A stretch of DNA of 64,000 bases from positions 62,001-126,000 of the forward strand of contig WVSL01000003.1 of assembly GCA_015689685.1 (NCBI GenBank). The letters are read 5' to 3'. A program made the position numbers and the translations under genes. Under the pieces are notes generated by a model that had not been told where the DNA came from, searched no databases, and saw only the letters and a list, made by a program, of their open reading frames with translations. Shown here one piece after another: positions 8,676 to 16,963 of the stretch. The stretch's first letter is position 1. The number at the start of each line of letters is the position of its first letter. The stretch comes from Rhodobacterales bacterium HKCCE2091. GTDB lineage: Bacteria > Pseudomonadota > Alphaproteobacteria > Rhodobacterales > Rhodobacteraceae.

Positions 8676-9562
8676 GCGACTTCATCTTCAACTACATCCC
8701 GGTCTTCGACCTGTTCCTGCTGCACCTGGGCTTCGCCTTCAGCCAGTACATCGCGCTGCGGTCCGGCGTGTTCTCGCTGGCGACGGCGGCCTTCGCGGGG
8801 ATCGGGGCCTATACCGCGGGCATCCTGTCGGTGAAGCTCGGCCTGCCGTCCCCCGTGGGCATCGCGGCGGGCGTCGTGCTCGGCACCGCGGCGGCGCTGT
8901 TCCTGTCGCTGCCGCTGTCGAAGCTGCGCGGCGTCTACCAGGCAATCGCGACCGTCGCCTTCGTGCAGATCGTCGTGTCGCTCAACATCTACCTCGAAGG
9001 GCTGACCGGCGGGGCGATGGGGCTGAACGGCATCCCGCACACGGTCGGAACCCCGGTCCTGTTCGTCGCCGCGGCGGGCGTCGCCTACATGATGTGGGCG
9101 ATCAACCGCACCCGGCTCGGCCGCACCTTCGACGTGATCCGCGAGGACGAGGCGGTGGCGGTGTCGCTCGGCGTGCCGATGGCGCGCTACCAGACGCTCG
9201 GCTTCGCGCTCTCGGGCGGGATCGCGGGGCTGTTCGGCGGGCTGGAGGCGCACCACACCTACGCGCTCGAACCCAACCAGTTCGGCTTCACCTTCCTGAT
9301 CGCGATCCTCAGCTACGTCGTGCTCGGCGGCCGCAGTTCCGTGCTCGGGCCGATCGTCGGCACCGCCGTCCTGATCGCCCTGCCGGAAATCGCCCGCCCG
9401 CTCGACGAGAACCGGGTGCTGGTCTACGGGCTGCTGCTGATCCTCGTCATCAACTTCCTGCCGCGCGGCATCGCGGATACCGCCATCGACCGGCTGCGCC
9501 TGCGCCGGGTCGCGCGGTCGGGCAGCGCGCCGGCCAAGGCCGGCAAGGCGGTGGAGACATGA
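8672..9562 (+). CDS. Branched-chain amino acid-type ABC transporter permease (LivM family)
   Basis: Second inner-membrane permease of the importer, 296 residues, starting at an ATG overlapping the LivH stop. It has multiple hydrophobic helices and family signatures: FSLATAAFAGIGAYTAG near residue 30, the cytoplasmic loop VIREDEAVAVSLGVP near residue 155 that docks the ATPases, and a following GFALSGGIAGLFGGL helix. It pairs with LivH to form the transmembrane channel. The C-terminus is a basic, flexible tail. The gene overlaps LivG by 4 bases. Confidence 0.93.
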   Translation: MSDFIFNYIPVFDLFLLHLGFAFSQYIALRSGVFSLATAAFAGIGAYTAGILSVKLGLPSPVGIAAGVVLGTAAALFLSLPLSKLRGVYQAIATVAFVQIVVSLNIYLEGLTGGAMGLNGIPHTVGTPVLFVAAAGVAYMMWAINRTRLGRTFDVIREDEAVAVSLGVPMARYQTLGFALSGGIAGLFGGLEAHHTYALEPNQFGFTFLIAILSYVVLGGRSSVLGPIVGTAVLIALPEIARPLDENRVLVYGLLLILVINFLPRGIADTAIDRLRLRRVARSGSAPAKAGKAVET

Positions 9563-10329
9563 CCGAACTCGTGCTGGAAAACGTCGGCAAGACCTTCGGC
9601 GGCGTGGTCGCGTCCGAGAACGTGAACATCCGCGTGCCGGCGGGCCGGATCACCGGCCTGATCGGCCCGAACGGAGCCGGCAAGACCACCATCGTCAACA
9701 TGATCACCGGGATGCTCGCGCTGTCCTCGGGCCGGATCACCTTCGGCGACACCGACCTGACCACGATGATGCCGCACCGCATCGCCGAGGCCGGGCTGGC
9801 GCGCACGTTCCAGAACATCCGGCTCCTGAAGGATGCCAGCATCCTCGAGAACGTGATGATCGGCTTCCACATGGCCGAGCGGTCGACGCTCCTGTCGGCG
9901 CTCTTCCGGCTGCCCGGCGCGGCGAAAGAAACCCGCGACACCCGCGCCGCGGCGATGGCGCTCCTGGACCGCTTCGGCATGACCCACCTGCGCGATCACC
10001 CGGCGGGCTCGCTGTCCTACGGCCACCAGCGGCGGGTGGAGATGATGCGCGCGCTCGCCGCCGACCCTCAGCTCCTCCTGCTCGACGAGCCGGTGGCCGG
10101 GATGAACGAGGCAGAATCCGCCGAACTCGCCCGCATCTTCCGCGAGCTCACCGACGAGGGCCGGGCGATCCTGCTGATCGAGCACGACATGCGCTTCGTC
10201 ACCGACCTCTGCCACCACGTCTACGTCCTGGACGGCGGCAAGGTGATCTCCGAGGGCAGGCCCGCCGACGTGCTGGCCGATCCCGTCGTCGTCACCGCCT
10301 ATCTCGGGGAGAGCATAGATGCTGCTTGA
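9559..10329 (+). CDS. ABC transporter ATP-binding protein (LivG family)
   Basis: One of the two nucleotide-binding subunits, 256 residues. Walker A is GPNGAGKTT near residue 36, the ABC signature is LSYGHQRRVE near residue 153 (the LSYG variant normal for LivG), and Walker B is LLLLDEPVAGM near residue 173. The C-terminal region ends in GRPADVLADPVVVTAYLG, typical of LivG. It overlaps LivF by 11 bases, so translation is coupled. It energises uptake through the LivH/LivM pair. Confidence 0.95.
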   Translation: MTELVLENVGKTFGGVVASENVNIRVPAGRITGLIGPNGAGKTTIVNMITGMLALSSGRITFGDTDLTTMMPHRIAEAGLARTFQNIRLLKDASILENVMIGFHMAERSTLLSALFRLPGAAKETRDTRAAAMALLDRFGMTHLRDHPAGSLSYGHQRRVEMMRALAADPQLLLLDEPVAGMNEAESAELARIFRELTDEGRAILLIEHDMRFVTDLCHHVYVLDGGKVISEGRPADVLADPVVVTAYLGESIDAA

Positions 10330-11029
10330 GGTCCGCGACCTTGCCGTAAACTACAGCGGCATCCAGGCCGTCCGGGGCGTGTCGCTGGACATCGCCGAAG
10401 GCGAGATGGTCGCGCTGATCGGCGCGAACGGGGCGGGGAAATCCAGCCTGATCAACGCGCTCAGCGGCGTCGTTCGCGCGGCCTCCGGCACGGTGACCTT
10501 CGAGGGGGCGGAGATCCAGCGGATGTCGCCCTGGTCGATCTCGGCCCGCGGCCTGATCCAGGTGCCCGAGGGGCGGCTCGTGTTCTCGGCGCTGTCGGTG
10601 GAGGAGAACCTGCTGCTCGGCGCGACCGCCGCGAAGGGCCGCAAGGCGCAGTTCGGTCTGGCGGAGGTCTACGACCTGTTCCCGATCCTGAAGGAACGCC
10701 GGAACCAGCTTGCCGGATCGCTCTCGGGCGGGCAGCAGCAGATGCTCGCCATCGGTCGCGGCCTGATGAGCGGCCCGCGGCTCCTGCTGCTCGACGAACC
10801 GAGCCTCGGGCTCGCGCCGGTGATCGTCAGCCAGGTCTTCCGCGCGCTGATGGAACTGCGCGCGCAGGGGCTGACCACGCTGCTCGTGGAACAGAACGCC
10901 AATCTCGCGCTCTCGGTCTCGGACCGGGCCTACATGATGGAACAGGGCCGGATCGTGCACCAGGGGCCGAGCCGGCAGATGGCCGAGGACCCGGACATCA
11001 TCGCGCTCTACATGGGCCAGACCGCCTGA
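10319..11029 (+). CDS. ABC transporter ATP-binding protein (LivF family)
   Basis: Second nucleotide-binding subunit, 236 residues. Walker A is GANGAGKSS near residue 37, the signature is LSGGQQQMLAIGR near residue 136, and Walker B is LLLLDEPSLGL near residue 158. The VPEGRLVFSALSVEENL segment is a LivF hallmark. It overlaps the end of LivG and is followed after 43 bases by the binding-protein gene, completing a five-gene importer. Confidence 0.95.
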   Translation: MLLEVRDLAVNYSGIQAVRGVSLDIAEGEMVALIGANGAGKSSLINALSGVVRAASGTVTFEGAEIQRMSPWSISARGLIQVPEGRLVFSALSVEENLLLGATAAKGRKAQFGLAEVYDLFPILKERRNQLAGSLSGGQQQMLAIGRGLMSGPRLLLLDEPSLGLAPVIVSQVFRALMELRAQGLTTLLVEQNANLALSVSDRAYMMEQGRIVHQGPSRQMAEDPDIIALYMGQTA

Positions 11030-11072
11030 ACCCAGGCACCTGGCCCGCCGCTCGAAGCCAACAGGGAGGAAC

Positions 11073-12203
11073 ATGATGGCATTCGATTACAGGACCCCGG
11101 GCGCGGCCGCGCTCGCGGCGCTTCTCGCCACCACCGCCGCGCCGGCGATGGCCGAGGAGGTCAATATCGGCGTGATCCTGTCCCAGTCCGGCAACTACGC
11201 CTTCGTCGGCGTGCCGGTGGTCAACGGGATGCGGCTCGCCTACGACGAGATCGTCGAGGCCGGCGGCTTCGGCGACAACACGGTGAACTTCGAGTACGAG
11301 GACAACCGCTCCGACCGGGCCGAGGCGGTCACGCTCGTCGGCCGCTTCGCCCGCGACGCCGACTACGACATGATCGTCGGCCCGATCGCCACCTCCGAGG
11401 CGATGGCCACCGCGCCGATCGCGAACGAGATGGAAATCCCGATGTTCACCACCGCGACGTCGCCGGACGTGCTGGCGATCGGGGAGTGGATCTTCAAGTC
11501 GACCGAGACCGCGGACGCCTACATGGAACCCGTCGCGCTCTACGTCGCGAACGAACTGCAGCCCGAAAGCTGCTTCGTCGTCGGCATCCGCGACAACGAG
11601 GGCTACGTCACGCAGCGCCGGATCGTCACCGACCTGCTGTCCTCGAACGGGGTCGAGATCGCGGCCGAGGAGACCATCCTCTCGACCGACGTGGACTTCA
11701 CCGCGCTGTCGACGACCATCGTCAACACCGCCGCGCCCTGCCTGTTCGTGACCGCGCCGCCGGAAACCGCGGCCAACGTCATCATCCAGGCCCGCCAGGC
11801 CGGGATGGACCCCGAAACCATCCTTCTCGGTGACAGCGGCATGGGGTCGCAGCAGTTCATGGATGCCGGCGGATCCGCCGTCGACGGCGCCTATTTCCCG
11901 GCCAGCTTCGTGATCGACGCCACCGAGATGAGCCGCCAGTTCGCCGCGGATTACGAGGAAGCCTACGGCAACCCGCCCGACATCTGGGCCGCGACCGGCT
12001 ACACGATGATGTACGTCGTCGCCAACGCCGTCGCCAACGCCGAGGAGATCAGCCGGGAGGACCTGCGCGCCGCGATGGCCGCCACCTCGGATATCCCGGT
12101 GGTCATGGGGCAGGGCAGCCTCAGCTTCGACGAGAACCGCGTGCCGCACATGGGCGGCGTCGTGATGCGGATCTCCGACGGGACCTGGGTCGCCCCCGAG
12201 TGA
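11073..12203 (+). CDS. Periplasmic substrate-binding protein of Liv-type ABC transporter
   Basis: Extracytoplasmic receptor of about 376 residues (Peripla_BP_6 family). It has a Sec signal peptide ending in PAMAEE near residue 27. The mature N-terminus VNIGVILSQSGNYAFVG has the usual ligand-pocket opening, and VGPIATSEAMA near residue 110 corresponds to the conserved pocket loop. The start may be ATG 11073 or the adjacent ATG 11076, behind AGGGAGGA. It belongs to the same operon as the permeases and ATPases. The ligand is unknown; the catabolic neighbourhood suggests the pathway substrate. Confidence 0.92.
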   Translation: MMAFDYRTPGAAALAALLATTAAPAMAEEVNIGVILSQSGNYAFVGVPVVNGMRLAYDEIVEAGGFGDNTVNFEYEDNRSDRAEAVTLVGRFARDADYDMIVGPIATSEAMATAPIANEMEIPMFTTATSPDVLAIGEWIFKSTETADAYMEPVALYVANELQPESCFVVGIRDNEGYVTQRRIVTDLLSSNGVEIAAEETILSTDVDFTALSTTIVNTAAPCLFVTAPPETAANVIIQARQAGMDPETILLGDSGMGSQQFMDAGGSAVDGAYFPASFVIDATEMSRQFAADYEEAYGNPPDIWAATGYTMMYVVANAVANAEEISREDLRAAMAATSDIPVVMGQGSLSFDENRVPHMGGVVMRISDGTWVAPE

Positions 12204-12211
12204 GCCCCTCC

Positions 12212-12240
12212 GCGGCCGCCGGATCCCTGCCGGCGGCCGC
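12212..12240. terminator. Perfect 11-bp hairpin between convergent genes
   Basis: GCGGCCGCCGG (12212-12222) and CCGGCGGCCGC (12230-12240) form a perfect stem with a 7-base loop exactly between the binding-protein stop and the convergent MarR stop. There is no T-tract, so it may be a bidirectional barrier or a Rho-assisted terminator. Confidence 0.6.
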
Positions 12241-12244
12241 AACC

Positions 12245-12730
12245 TCAGACGTCGATCGTCGGCGGGATGCTTTCGTAAAGCCGCTTGAGATAGGACTTGA
12301 ACTGCTCAAGCTCCGGCGCGGAAAAGCCTTTCAGGACAGCATCGTAGGTGTTGAGGCTCATCTGCTCGCACCGCTCCGCCATCTCGCGCCCCAGGTCGGT
12401 CAGCGTGACCTCGACGGTGCGGTTGTCGACCTCGGACCGGGTCCGCTTGAGATAGCCCTTGCGCTCCATCCGCTTGACCTGGTGGCTGATCGTGGATTGC
12501 GGCAGCACCATCAGGTCCACCAGTTCCCCGACCCGCAGCCGCTGGTGCTGTCGCAGCGCCACCAGGATGCGCGAGGAATAGAGGTCGATGTCGAACCGCC
12601 CGAAGGCCGGGTTGCAGGCGAGCGCGAGCTTGGCGTTGATCCGGTGGACGAGGAACGTCGCGCGCTCCTCCAGCGGCACGGAATTCTCCCGCGGCATCCC
12701 GCCGCCCGCTCCGGTATTGGCTCCGTCCAT
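12245..12730 (-). CDS. MarR family transcriptional regulator
   Basis: Winged-helix regulator of 161 residues. The ATG at 12730 is preceded by AGGGAGC; an in-frame TTG at 12748 is less likely. The helix-turn-helix is LVDLMVLPQSTISHQVKRM followed by the wing RTRSEVDNRTVEVTLTDLG, a clear MarR layout. It is divergent from the amidohydrolase at 12874 across a 143-base AT-rich region containing a copy of the shared motif, so it is probably autoregulated. As the only MarR protein in the island it is the best candidate for controlling the four promoters carrying ATTGT/TCGAT. The ligand is presumably a pathway compound or its CoA ester. Confidence 0.92.
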   Translation of the reverse strand: MDGANTGAGGGMPRENSVPLEERATFLVHRINAKLALACNPAFGRFDIDLYSSRILVALRQHQRLRVGELVDLMVLPQSTISHQVKRMERKGYLKRTRSEVDNRTVEVTLTDLGREMAERCEQMSLNTYDAVLKGFSAPELEQFKSYLKRLYESIPPTIDV

Positions 12731-12770
12731 CGTCCTGCTCCCTGCCAAAGCCCCTGGATTCCTCTAACCG

Positions 12771-12831
12771 ATTGTATCGAGAAAGTTTAGCGTTGATTAT
12801 TATCAATCACGATGATAACGATTTCGATATA
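12771..12831. promoter_or_regulatory. AT-rich MarR/amidohydrolase divergent promoter (candidate operator B)
   Basis: The intergenic region carries ATTGTATCGAG (12771-12781, one base different from site A), an inverted repeat TTGAT-TATT-ATCAA (12793-12806) and TTCGATAT (12823-12830). Its position between a MarR gene and a divergent operon is the textbook place for an autoregulatory operator. Confidence 0.55.
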
Positions 12832-12873
12832 AATTCCCCGGTGGAGGGCCGGGGCAGGGGAGGACTGCCAGCG

Positions 12874-13869
12874 ATGACCGGGATCCGCGACGCGCGCGTG
12901 ATCGACGTCCACGCCCACGTGGTGCTGGAAGAGACCATGGGCGCGGCGGGCGAATACGGGCCCGAGATCGGCGCGGCCGATGACGGCACGCCGTGGTTCC
13001 GCATCGGCGACTACCGCCTGAACGGCGTGCGCTACCGCGGCGGCCCCTTCATCGACTTCGACGCGCGGCTCGCGCAGATGGACCGGATGGGGATCGACGC
13101 GCAGGTGCTGTCGCCCAACCCGCTGACCTACTTCGCCCATATCGAACCCGCCGCCGCGGCGGTGTTCGCGCGCCGCCACAACGACGCGCTCGCCGGGCAC
13201 CTCGCGGGGCATGACCGGCTGGTCGGGCTGGCGCAGGTGCCGGTGCAGGACATCACCGCCGCGTGCGAGGAGCTGCGGCGGTCGGTGACCGATCTCGGCC
13301 TGAAGGGCGCGATGATCTCCACCGATGGCGTCCGCCGCCTGCACGACCCGGCGATGGACCCGCTCTACGAGACCTTCACCGCGCTCGACGTGCCGCTCTT
13401 CATCCATCCCGGCCCGGCCGGGATCGACGGGCCGAAGGGCGACCCGGCGCTCGACGCGTTCGAGCTCGACGTGGTGCTCGGCTTCGCGGCGCAGGAGACG
13501 CTGGCCGTCGCCTCGCTGATCTTCGGCGGCGTGCTCGACCGGCACCCCGACCTGGACATCTGCCTCAGCCATGGCGGCGGGGCCTCTGCCTACCTGATCG
13601 GCCGGATGCGGCGGGCGACGCAGAAACGCGCCTGGGTGCCCGACAGCCTGCGCCCCGACGGCGCGCTGGAACAGGCCTACGCGCGGCTCTGGATGGACGA
13701 CCACCTGAACAGCGACCGGTCGCGGGCCCTGCTGGAAGAGGTGCACGGGCCGGACCGGCTGGTGTTCGGAACGAATTTCGCGGGATGGGACGCCCCCGAC
13801 GCGGCGGGCCCGGTGGACGTGCCGCCGGCCTATGCCGACAATGCGCGGCGGCTCCTGCGGCTGACATGA
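12874..13869 (+). CDS. Amidohydrolase family protein (amidohydrolase 2 / ACMSD-like)
   Basis: A 331-residue metal-dependent TIM-barrel protein resembling 2-amino-3-carboxymuconate-semialdehyde and resorcylate decarboxylases or related hydrolases. It shows the HxH metal motif in DVHAHVV near residue 12, a His in FIHPGPAG near residue 170 and SHGGG near residue 230. The C-terminal catalytic motif reads FGTNFAGWD near residue 303, where family members commonly have an Asp (GTD/GSD); the Asn is noteworthy. The start at 12874 lies behind GGGGAGGA. It opens an operon with a second amidohydrolase, ferredoxin and P450, and probably acts in ring cleavage, decarboxylation or hydrolysis of an intermediate. 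Confidence 0.85.
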   Translation: MTGIRDARVIDVHAHVVLEETMGAAGEYGPEIGAADDGTPWFRIGDYRLNGVRYRGGPFIDFDARLAQMDRMGIDAQVLSPNPLTYFAHIEPAAAAVFARRHNDALAGHLAGHDRLVGLAQVPVQDITAACEELRRSVTDLGLKGAMISTDGVRRLHDPAMDPLYETFTALDVPLFIHPGPAGIDGPKGDPALDAFELDVVLGFAAQETLAVASLIFGGVLDRHPDLDICLSHGGGASAYLIGRMRRATQKRAWVPDSLRPDGALEQAYARLWMDDHLNSDRSRALLEEVHGPDRLVFGTNFAGWDAPDAAGPVDVPPAYADNARRLLRLT

Positions 13870-13879
13870 GGAGGGAAGG

Positions 13880-15241
13880 ATGACCAAGGACCTGGTGATC
13901 GAGAACGGCTACGTCATCGACGGCACCGGCGCGGAGCCGTGGATCGGTTCGGTCCTGGTGCGCCACGGCAAGGTGGCCGCGGTGAAGGCCGAGGCCGATG
14001 CCCAGGCCGCGCCCGACGCGCGGCGGGTCGATGCCTCGGGCCAGACCGTCATGCCCGGCCTGATCGACGCCCACTGCCACCTCGCCTTCGACGATGCCGC
14101 GTCGAACAACGAGATCTTCCACCAGCGCCGCAACGCCCTGTCGGCGCTCGTGGCCAGCTACAACGCGCGAAAGCTCCTGCGCGCGGGTGTGACCGGGTTC
14201 AACGACCCGGATTCGACCTTCGAGAACATGATCGACCTGCGCGACGCGATCGAGGCCAACATCGTCGAGGGCCCGCGCATGTCCTGCGGCGCCTACGCGC
14301 TCATCACCGGGGTCGGCGGCACCGCCGGGCGGCTGATCGGGGACGAGGGCATCACCGGCTACTACAAGGTCGTCTCGACGAAGGACGAGATCGTGACCGA
14401 GGTGCGCCGGCAGGTGAAGATGGGCGCGGACTGGATCAAGGTCCACGTCACCGGCATCGTTCCCCGGCAGGCGCACCGGGGCGAGCTCTGCGTCTGGACG
14501 CTCGATGAGCTGAAGCTGATCTGCGACACCGCGCACGAACTGCACACGCCGGTCATGGGCCATTGCCGGGGCGGCGAGGCGACGCGGCGGGCGGCCGTCG
14601 CGGGCTTCGACATGATCTTCCACGCCACCGCGATGAACGACGAGGCGCTGCAGGCGCTGGCCGACCGCAAGGTGCCGGTCGCGCCTGCCCTGACGCTCCA
14701 GGCCAACATGGTCGATTTCGGCGAGGCGCTCGGCACGTCCGAGGCGCTGATCTCGATGTTCGAGCGCGAGATCACCGACAGCATCGACACGATGAAGGCC
14801 GCCTACAAGGCGGGGGTGCCTCTGCTCTGCGGGTCGGAATCCGGCTTCTCGCTCGTGCCCTACGGCCACTGGCACTACCGCGAGATGGAGGTCTTCGTGA
14901 AATACTTCGACCTCACGCCCCTTCAGGCGATCCGCTGCGCCACCGCCGAGAGCGCCTTCTCGATCCGCAAGATGGGCGAGGTCGGAGAGATCACGCCGGG
15001 CTACGAGGCCGACATCATCTGCGTGAAGGGCAAGGTCGATAAGGACATCTCGCTCCTCGGCAATCCCGACAACATCACCCGCGTGATGATCGAGGGGGTC
15101 GAGAAGGACCTGACCCCGCCGCCCCCGCGCAAGCGCATCCCCGGCTGGCGGCTCAGCGCGATGGGCAAGACGCTGACCCGCGAATTCGCACTCGGCACGG
15201 ACCGGACGGAAGAGCCGTTCCACGTCGAGGAACTCCACTGA
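13880..15241 (+). CDS. Amidohydrolase family protein (imidazolonepropionase-like)
   Basis: A 453-residue metallohydrolase with the composite beta-sandwich and TIM barrel of the imidazolonepropionase/prolidase-like group. Motifs: DGTGAEPW at the N-terminal sandwich, PGLIDAHCHLAFDD near residue 60 with the HxH pair, IKVHVTG near residue 190 supplying a candidate carbamylated Lys, VMGHCRGG near residue 230, and PLLCGSESGF near residue 315. The C-terminus returns to the sandwich (ITPGYEADII). It lies 10 bases after the first amidohydrolase, behind GAGGGAAGG. It probably hydrolyses a cyclic amide, lactone or similar bond; the substrate is unknown. Confidence 0.87.
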   Translation: MTKDLVIENGYVIDGTGAEPWIGSVLVRHGKVAAVKAEADAQAAPDARRVDASGQTVMPGLIDAHCHLAFDDAASNNEIFHQRRNALSALVASYNARKLLRAGVTGFNDPDSTFENMIDLRDAIEANIVEGPRMSCGAYALITGVGGTAGRLIGDEGITGYYKVVSTKDEIVTEVRRQVKMGADWIKVHVTGIVPRQAHRGELCVWTLDELKLICDTAHELHTPVMGHCRGGEATRRAAVAGFDMIFHATAMNDEALQALADRKVPVAPALTLQANMVDFGEALGTSEALISMFEREITDSIDTMKAAYKAGVPLLCGSESGFSLVPYGHWHYREMEVFVKYFDLTPLQAIRCATAESAFSIRKMGEVGEITPGYEADIICVKGKVDKDISLLGNPDNITRVMIEGVEKDLTPPPPRKRIPGWRLSAMGKTLTREFALGTDRTEEPFHVEELH

Positions 15242-15257
15242 GGACGGAGAAACAGGC

Positions 15258-15578
15258 ATGATCCGCATCACCGTCGAGGACCGCAACGGCGCGGTCTCGG
15301 ACCACGAGATCAAGGGCGAGGGGCCGCTGATGTTCGCGCTTCGCGACGAGGCTGGCGGCTACGTCGAAGGCATCTGCGGCGGCTGCGCCACCTGCGGCTC
15401 GTGCCACGTCTTCATCGCCGAGGAATGGCGCGACCGTCTGCCCGAGATCGGCGACTACGAGGCCGCGATGCTCGACATGCTGGAAAGCTACGACGCCGCG
15501 GCCTCGCGCCTGTCCTGCCAGATCGAGGCCGGGCCGGAACTCGACGGGCTGAAGCTGAAGATCGCGCCGGAAGAATAG
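15258..15578 (+). CDS. 2Fe-2S ferredoxin (putidaredoxin/adrenodoxin type)
   Basis: Small electron carrier of 106 residues. Cluster ligands lie in CGGCATCGSCHVF near residues 39-50 with the last Cys in RLSCQIE near residue 87. Acidic residues around YEAAMLDML match the partner-binding helix of P450 ferredoxins. It sits 22 bases before the second P450 and is the probable redox partner of both P450s. No ferredoxin reductase is encoded in the window, so one must be supplied from elsewhere. Confidence 0.92.
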   Translation: MIRITVEDRNGAVSDHEIKGEGPLMFALRDEAGGYVEGICGGCATCGSCHVFIAEEWRDRLPEIGDYEAAMLDMLESYDAAASRLSCQIEAGPELDGLKLKIAPEE

Positions 15579-15600
15579 CAACCCGAGGGAGGGGGAGCCG

Positions 15601-16845
15601 ATGACCGACCACCGCATCACGCGCTACGCCGAGGCCGAGGCCGGGCTGAAGATCCCCGACCTGCACCAGGCGCTCTACGACGCCGACCCGATCTTCCTGC
15701 CGCGCACGGTGGTCTGCCTGCACGGCGAGGAACACATCAGGAAGAAGCGCACGGTGATGAGCGTCTTCACCCGCCGCTTCTTCCGCCACTACCAGAACCA
15801 CGTCTACCCCGAGGGGCTGAAGGAAACGCTGGCGCCTGCCGTGGCCGATGGCGGCGGCGACATGGTGCGCTTCGCCTACCGGGTGCTGGTGAACCTCGTG
15901 TCAGATACCGCCGGCCTCGACCGCGACCGCACGCCCGAGGAAACCGACCGCATCCAGGCGCTGATCGGCAAGCTCGGCCACGCGCCGACGATGGGCCAGA
16001 TGATCGGCGGCGACCGCGACAAGCTGCTCGGCGAGATCAGGGAGGCGCTGGCGGAGTTCGAGCGGGACTTCTACGAGCCCTCCGTCGCCCGTCGGAAGGC
16101 GCTGATCGCGAAGGTGGAGGCGGGCGAGGCCGACGAGGCAGACCTGCCGAACGACGTCATCACCGCGATGCTGCGGGCCTATCCCGAGGGCACGCTCGAC
16201 CACGACGAGCGGGTGAAGGACGCGGCCTTCTTCATCCTCGCGGGTGCCTTCACCACCGCGAACGTGCTGATGAACACGATGCACGAGATCCTCGGCTGGC
16301 TCGACCGGCATCCCGATGACCGCGCGAAACTGGTGAACGACCCCGCGCTGTTGCAGAAATTCGTGATGGAGGCGATCCGGCTCCACCCGGCAAGCCCGAT
16401 CTCCCGCCGCCGCGCGCTGTCGGACCTCGACCTGCCGGACGGGCACACGCTGCCCGAGGGCGCGTTCCTCGCGATGGACCTGAAGGAAGCCAACCGCGAC
16501 CCCGAGGTGTTCGGCCCCGACGCGGCGGAGTTCAACCCGCACCGCGAACTGCCCGACCGCGTGCCGCTGCACGGCCTGTCCTTCGGCGGGGGCATGCATT
16601 CCTGCCTCGGCCGGATGCTCGCGGCGGGCGTTCCCGCGGCGAAGGACGGCAGCCAGGCGCAAAGCGGCGAGACCGAGTGGGGCACGATCCACATGGTCGC
16701 GCGGGAGCTTCTGGCGCTCGGCATGGCTCGCGACCCCGACCGGCCCGCGGAGATCGACGAGAGCACCACGCGCAAGCACTTCCGCACCTTCCCCTTCGTC
16801 TTCGACCCGGCGCTCGCCGTGACGGAGGCGCCGGTGGAGGCGTGA
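15601..16845 (+). CDS. Cytochrome P450 (second of two paralogues)
   Basis: Soluble P450 of 414 residues. The I-helix motif is AGAFTTAN near residue 214, ExxR is EAIRLHP near residue 258, and the heme loop is FGGGMHSCLG with the Cys near residue 335. It is similar to the P450 at 3928 along its whole length, including the unusual short N-terminus and a C-terminal FRTFPFVFDP block that matches RYPVIFDP in the paralogue. It ends the amidohydrolase-ferredoxin-P450 operon. The two paralogues probably hydroxylate different positions or successive intermediates. Confidence 0.93.
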   Translation: MTDHRITRYAEAEAGLKIPDLHQALYDADPIFLPRTVVCLHGEEHIRKKRTVMSVFTRRFFRHYQNHVYPEGLKETLAPAVADGGGDMVRFAYRVLVNLVSDTAGLDRDRTPEETDRIQALIGKLGHAPTMGQMIGGDRDKLLGEIREALAEFERDFYEPSVARRKALIAKVEAGEADEADLPNDVITAMLRAYPEGTLDHDERVKDAAFFILAGAFTTANVLMNTMHEILGWLDRHPDDRAKLVNDPALLQKFVMEAIRLHPASPISRRRALSDLDLPDGHTLPEGAFLAMDLKEANRDPEVFGPDAAEFNPHRELPDRVPLHGLSFGGGMHSCLGRMLAAGVPAAKDGSQAQSGETEWGTIHMVARELLALGMARDPDRPAEIDESTTRKHFRTFPFVFDPALAVTEAPVEA

Positions 16846-16865
16846 CGCGGCGCGGTGAATAACAC

Positions 16866-16901
16866 CGAATTCGATTGAATCCATATCGAACGATTGTAAC
16901 G
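16866..16901. promoter_or_regulatory. AT-rich promoter of the TRAP-Rieske operon (candidate operator C)
   Basis: Between the P450 and the TRAP binding-protein gene lies GAATTCGATTG (16867-16877) followed by ATATCGAACGATTGTAACG (16883-16901). GAATTCGAT is identical to part of site A, and the TATCGA/ATTGT blocks match the other island promoters. Confidence 0.5.
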
Positions 16902-16963
16902 TGGAGCCACGCCGGAATGCGGCCCCGGGGAGGGGGCGGCACCGGCCAGCAGGGAGGAAGACC

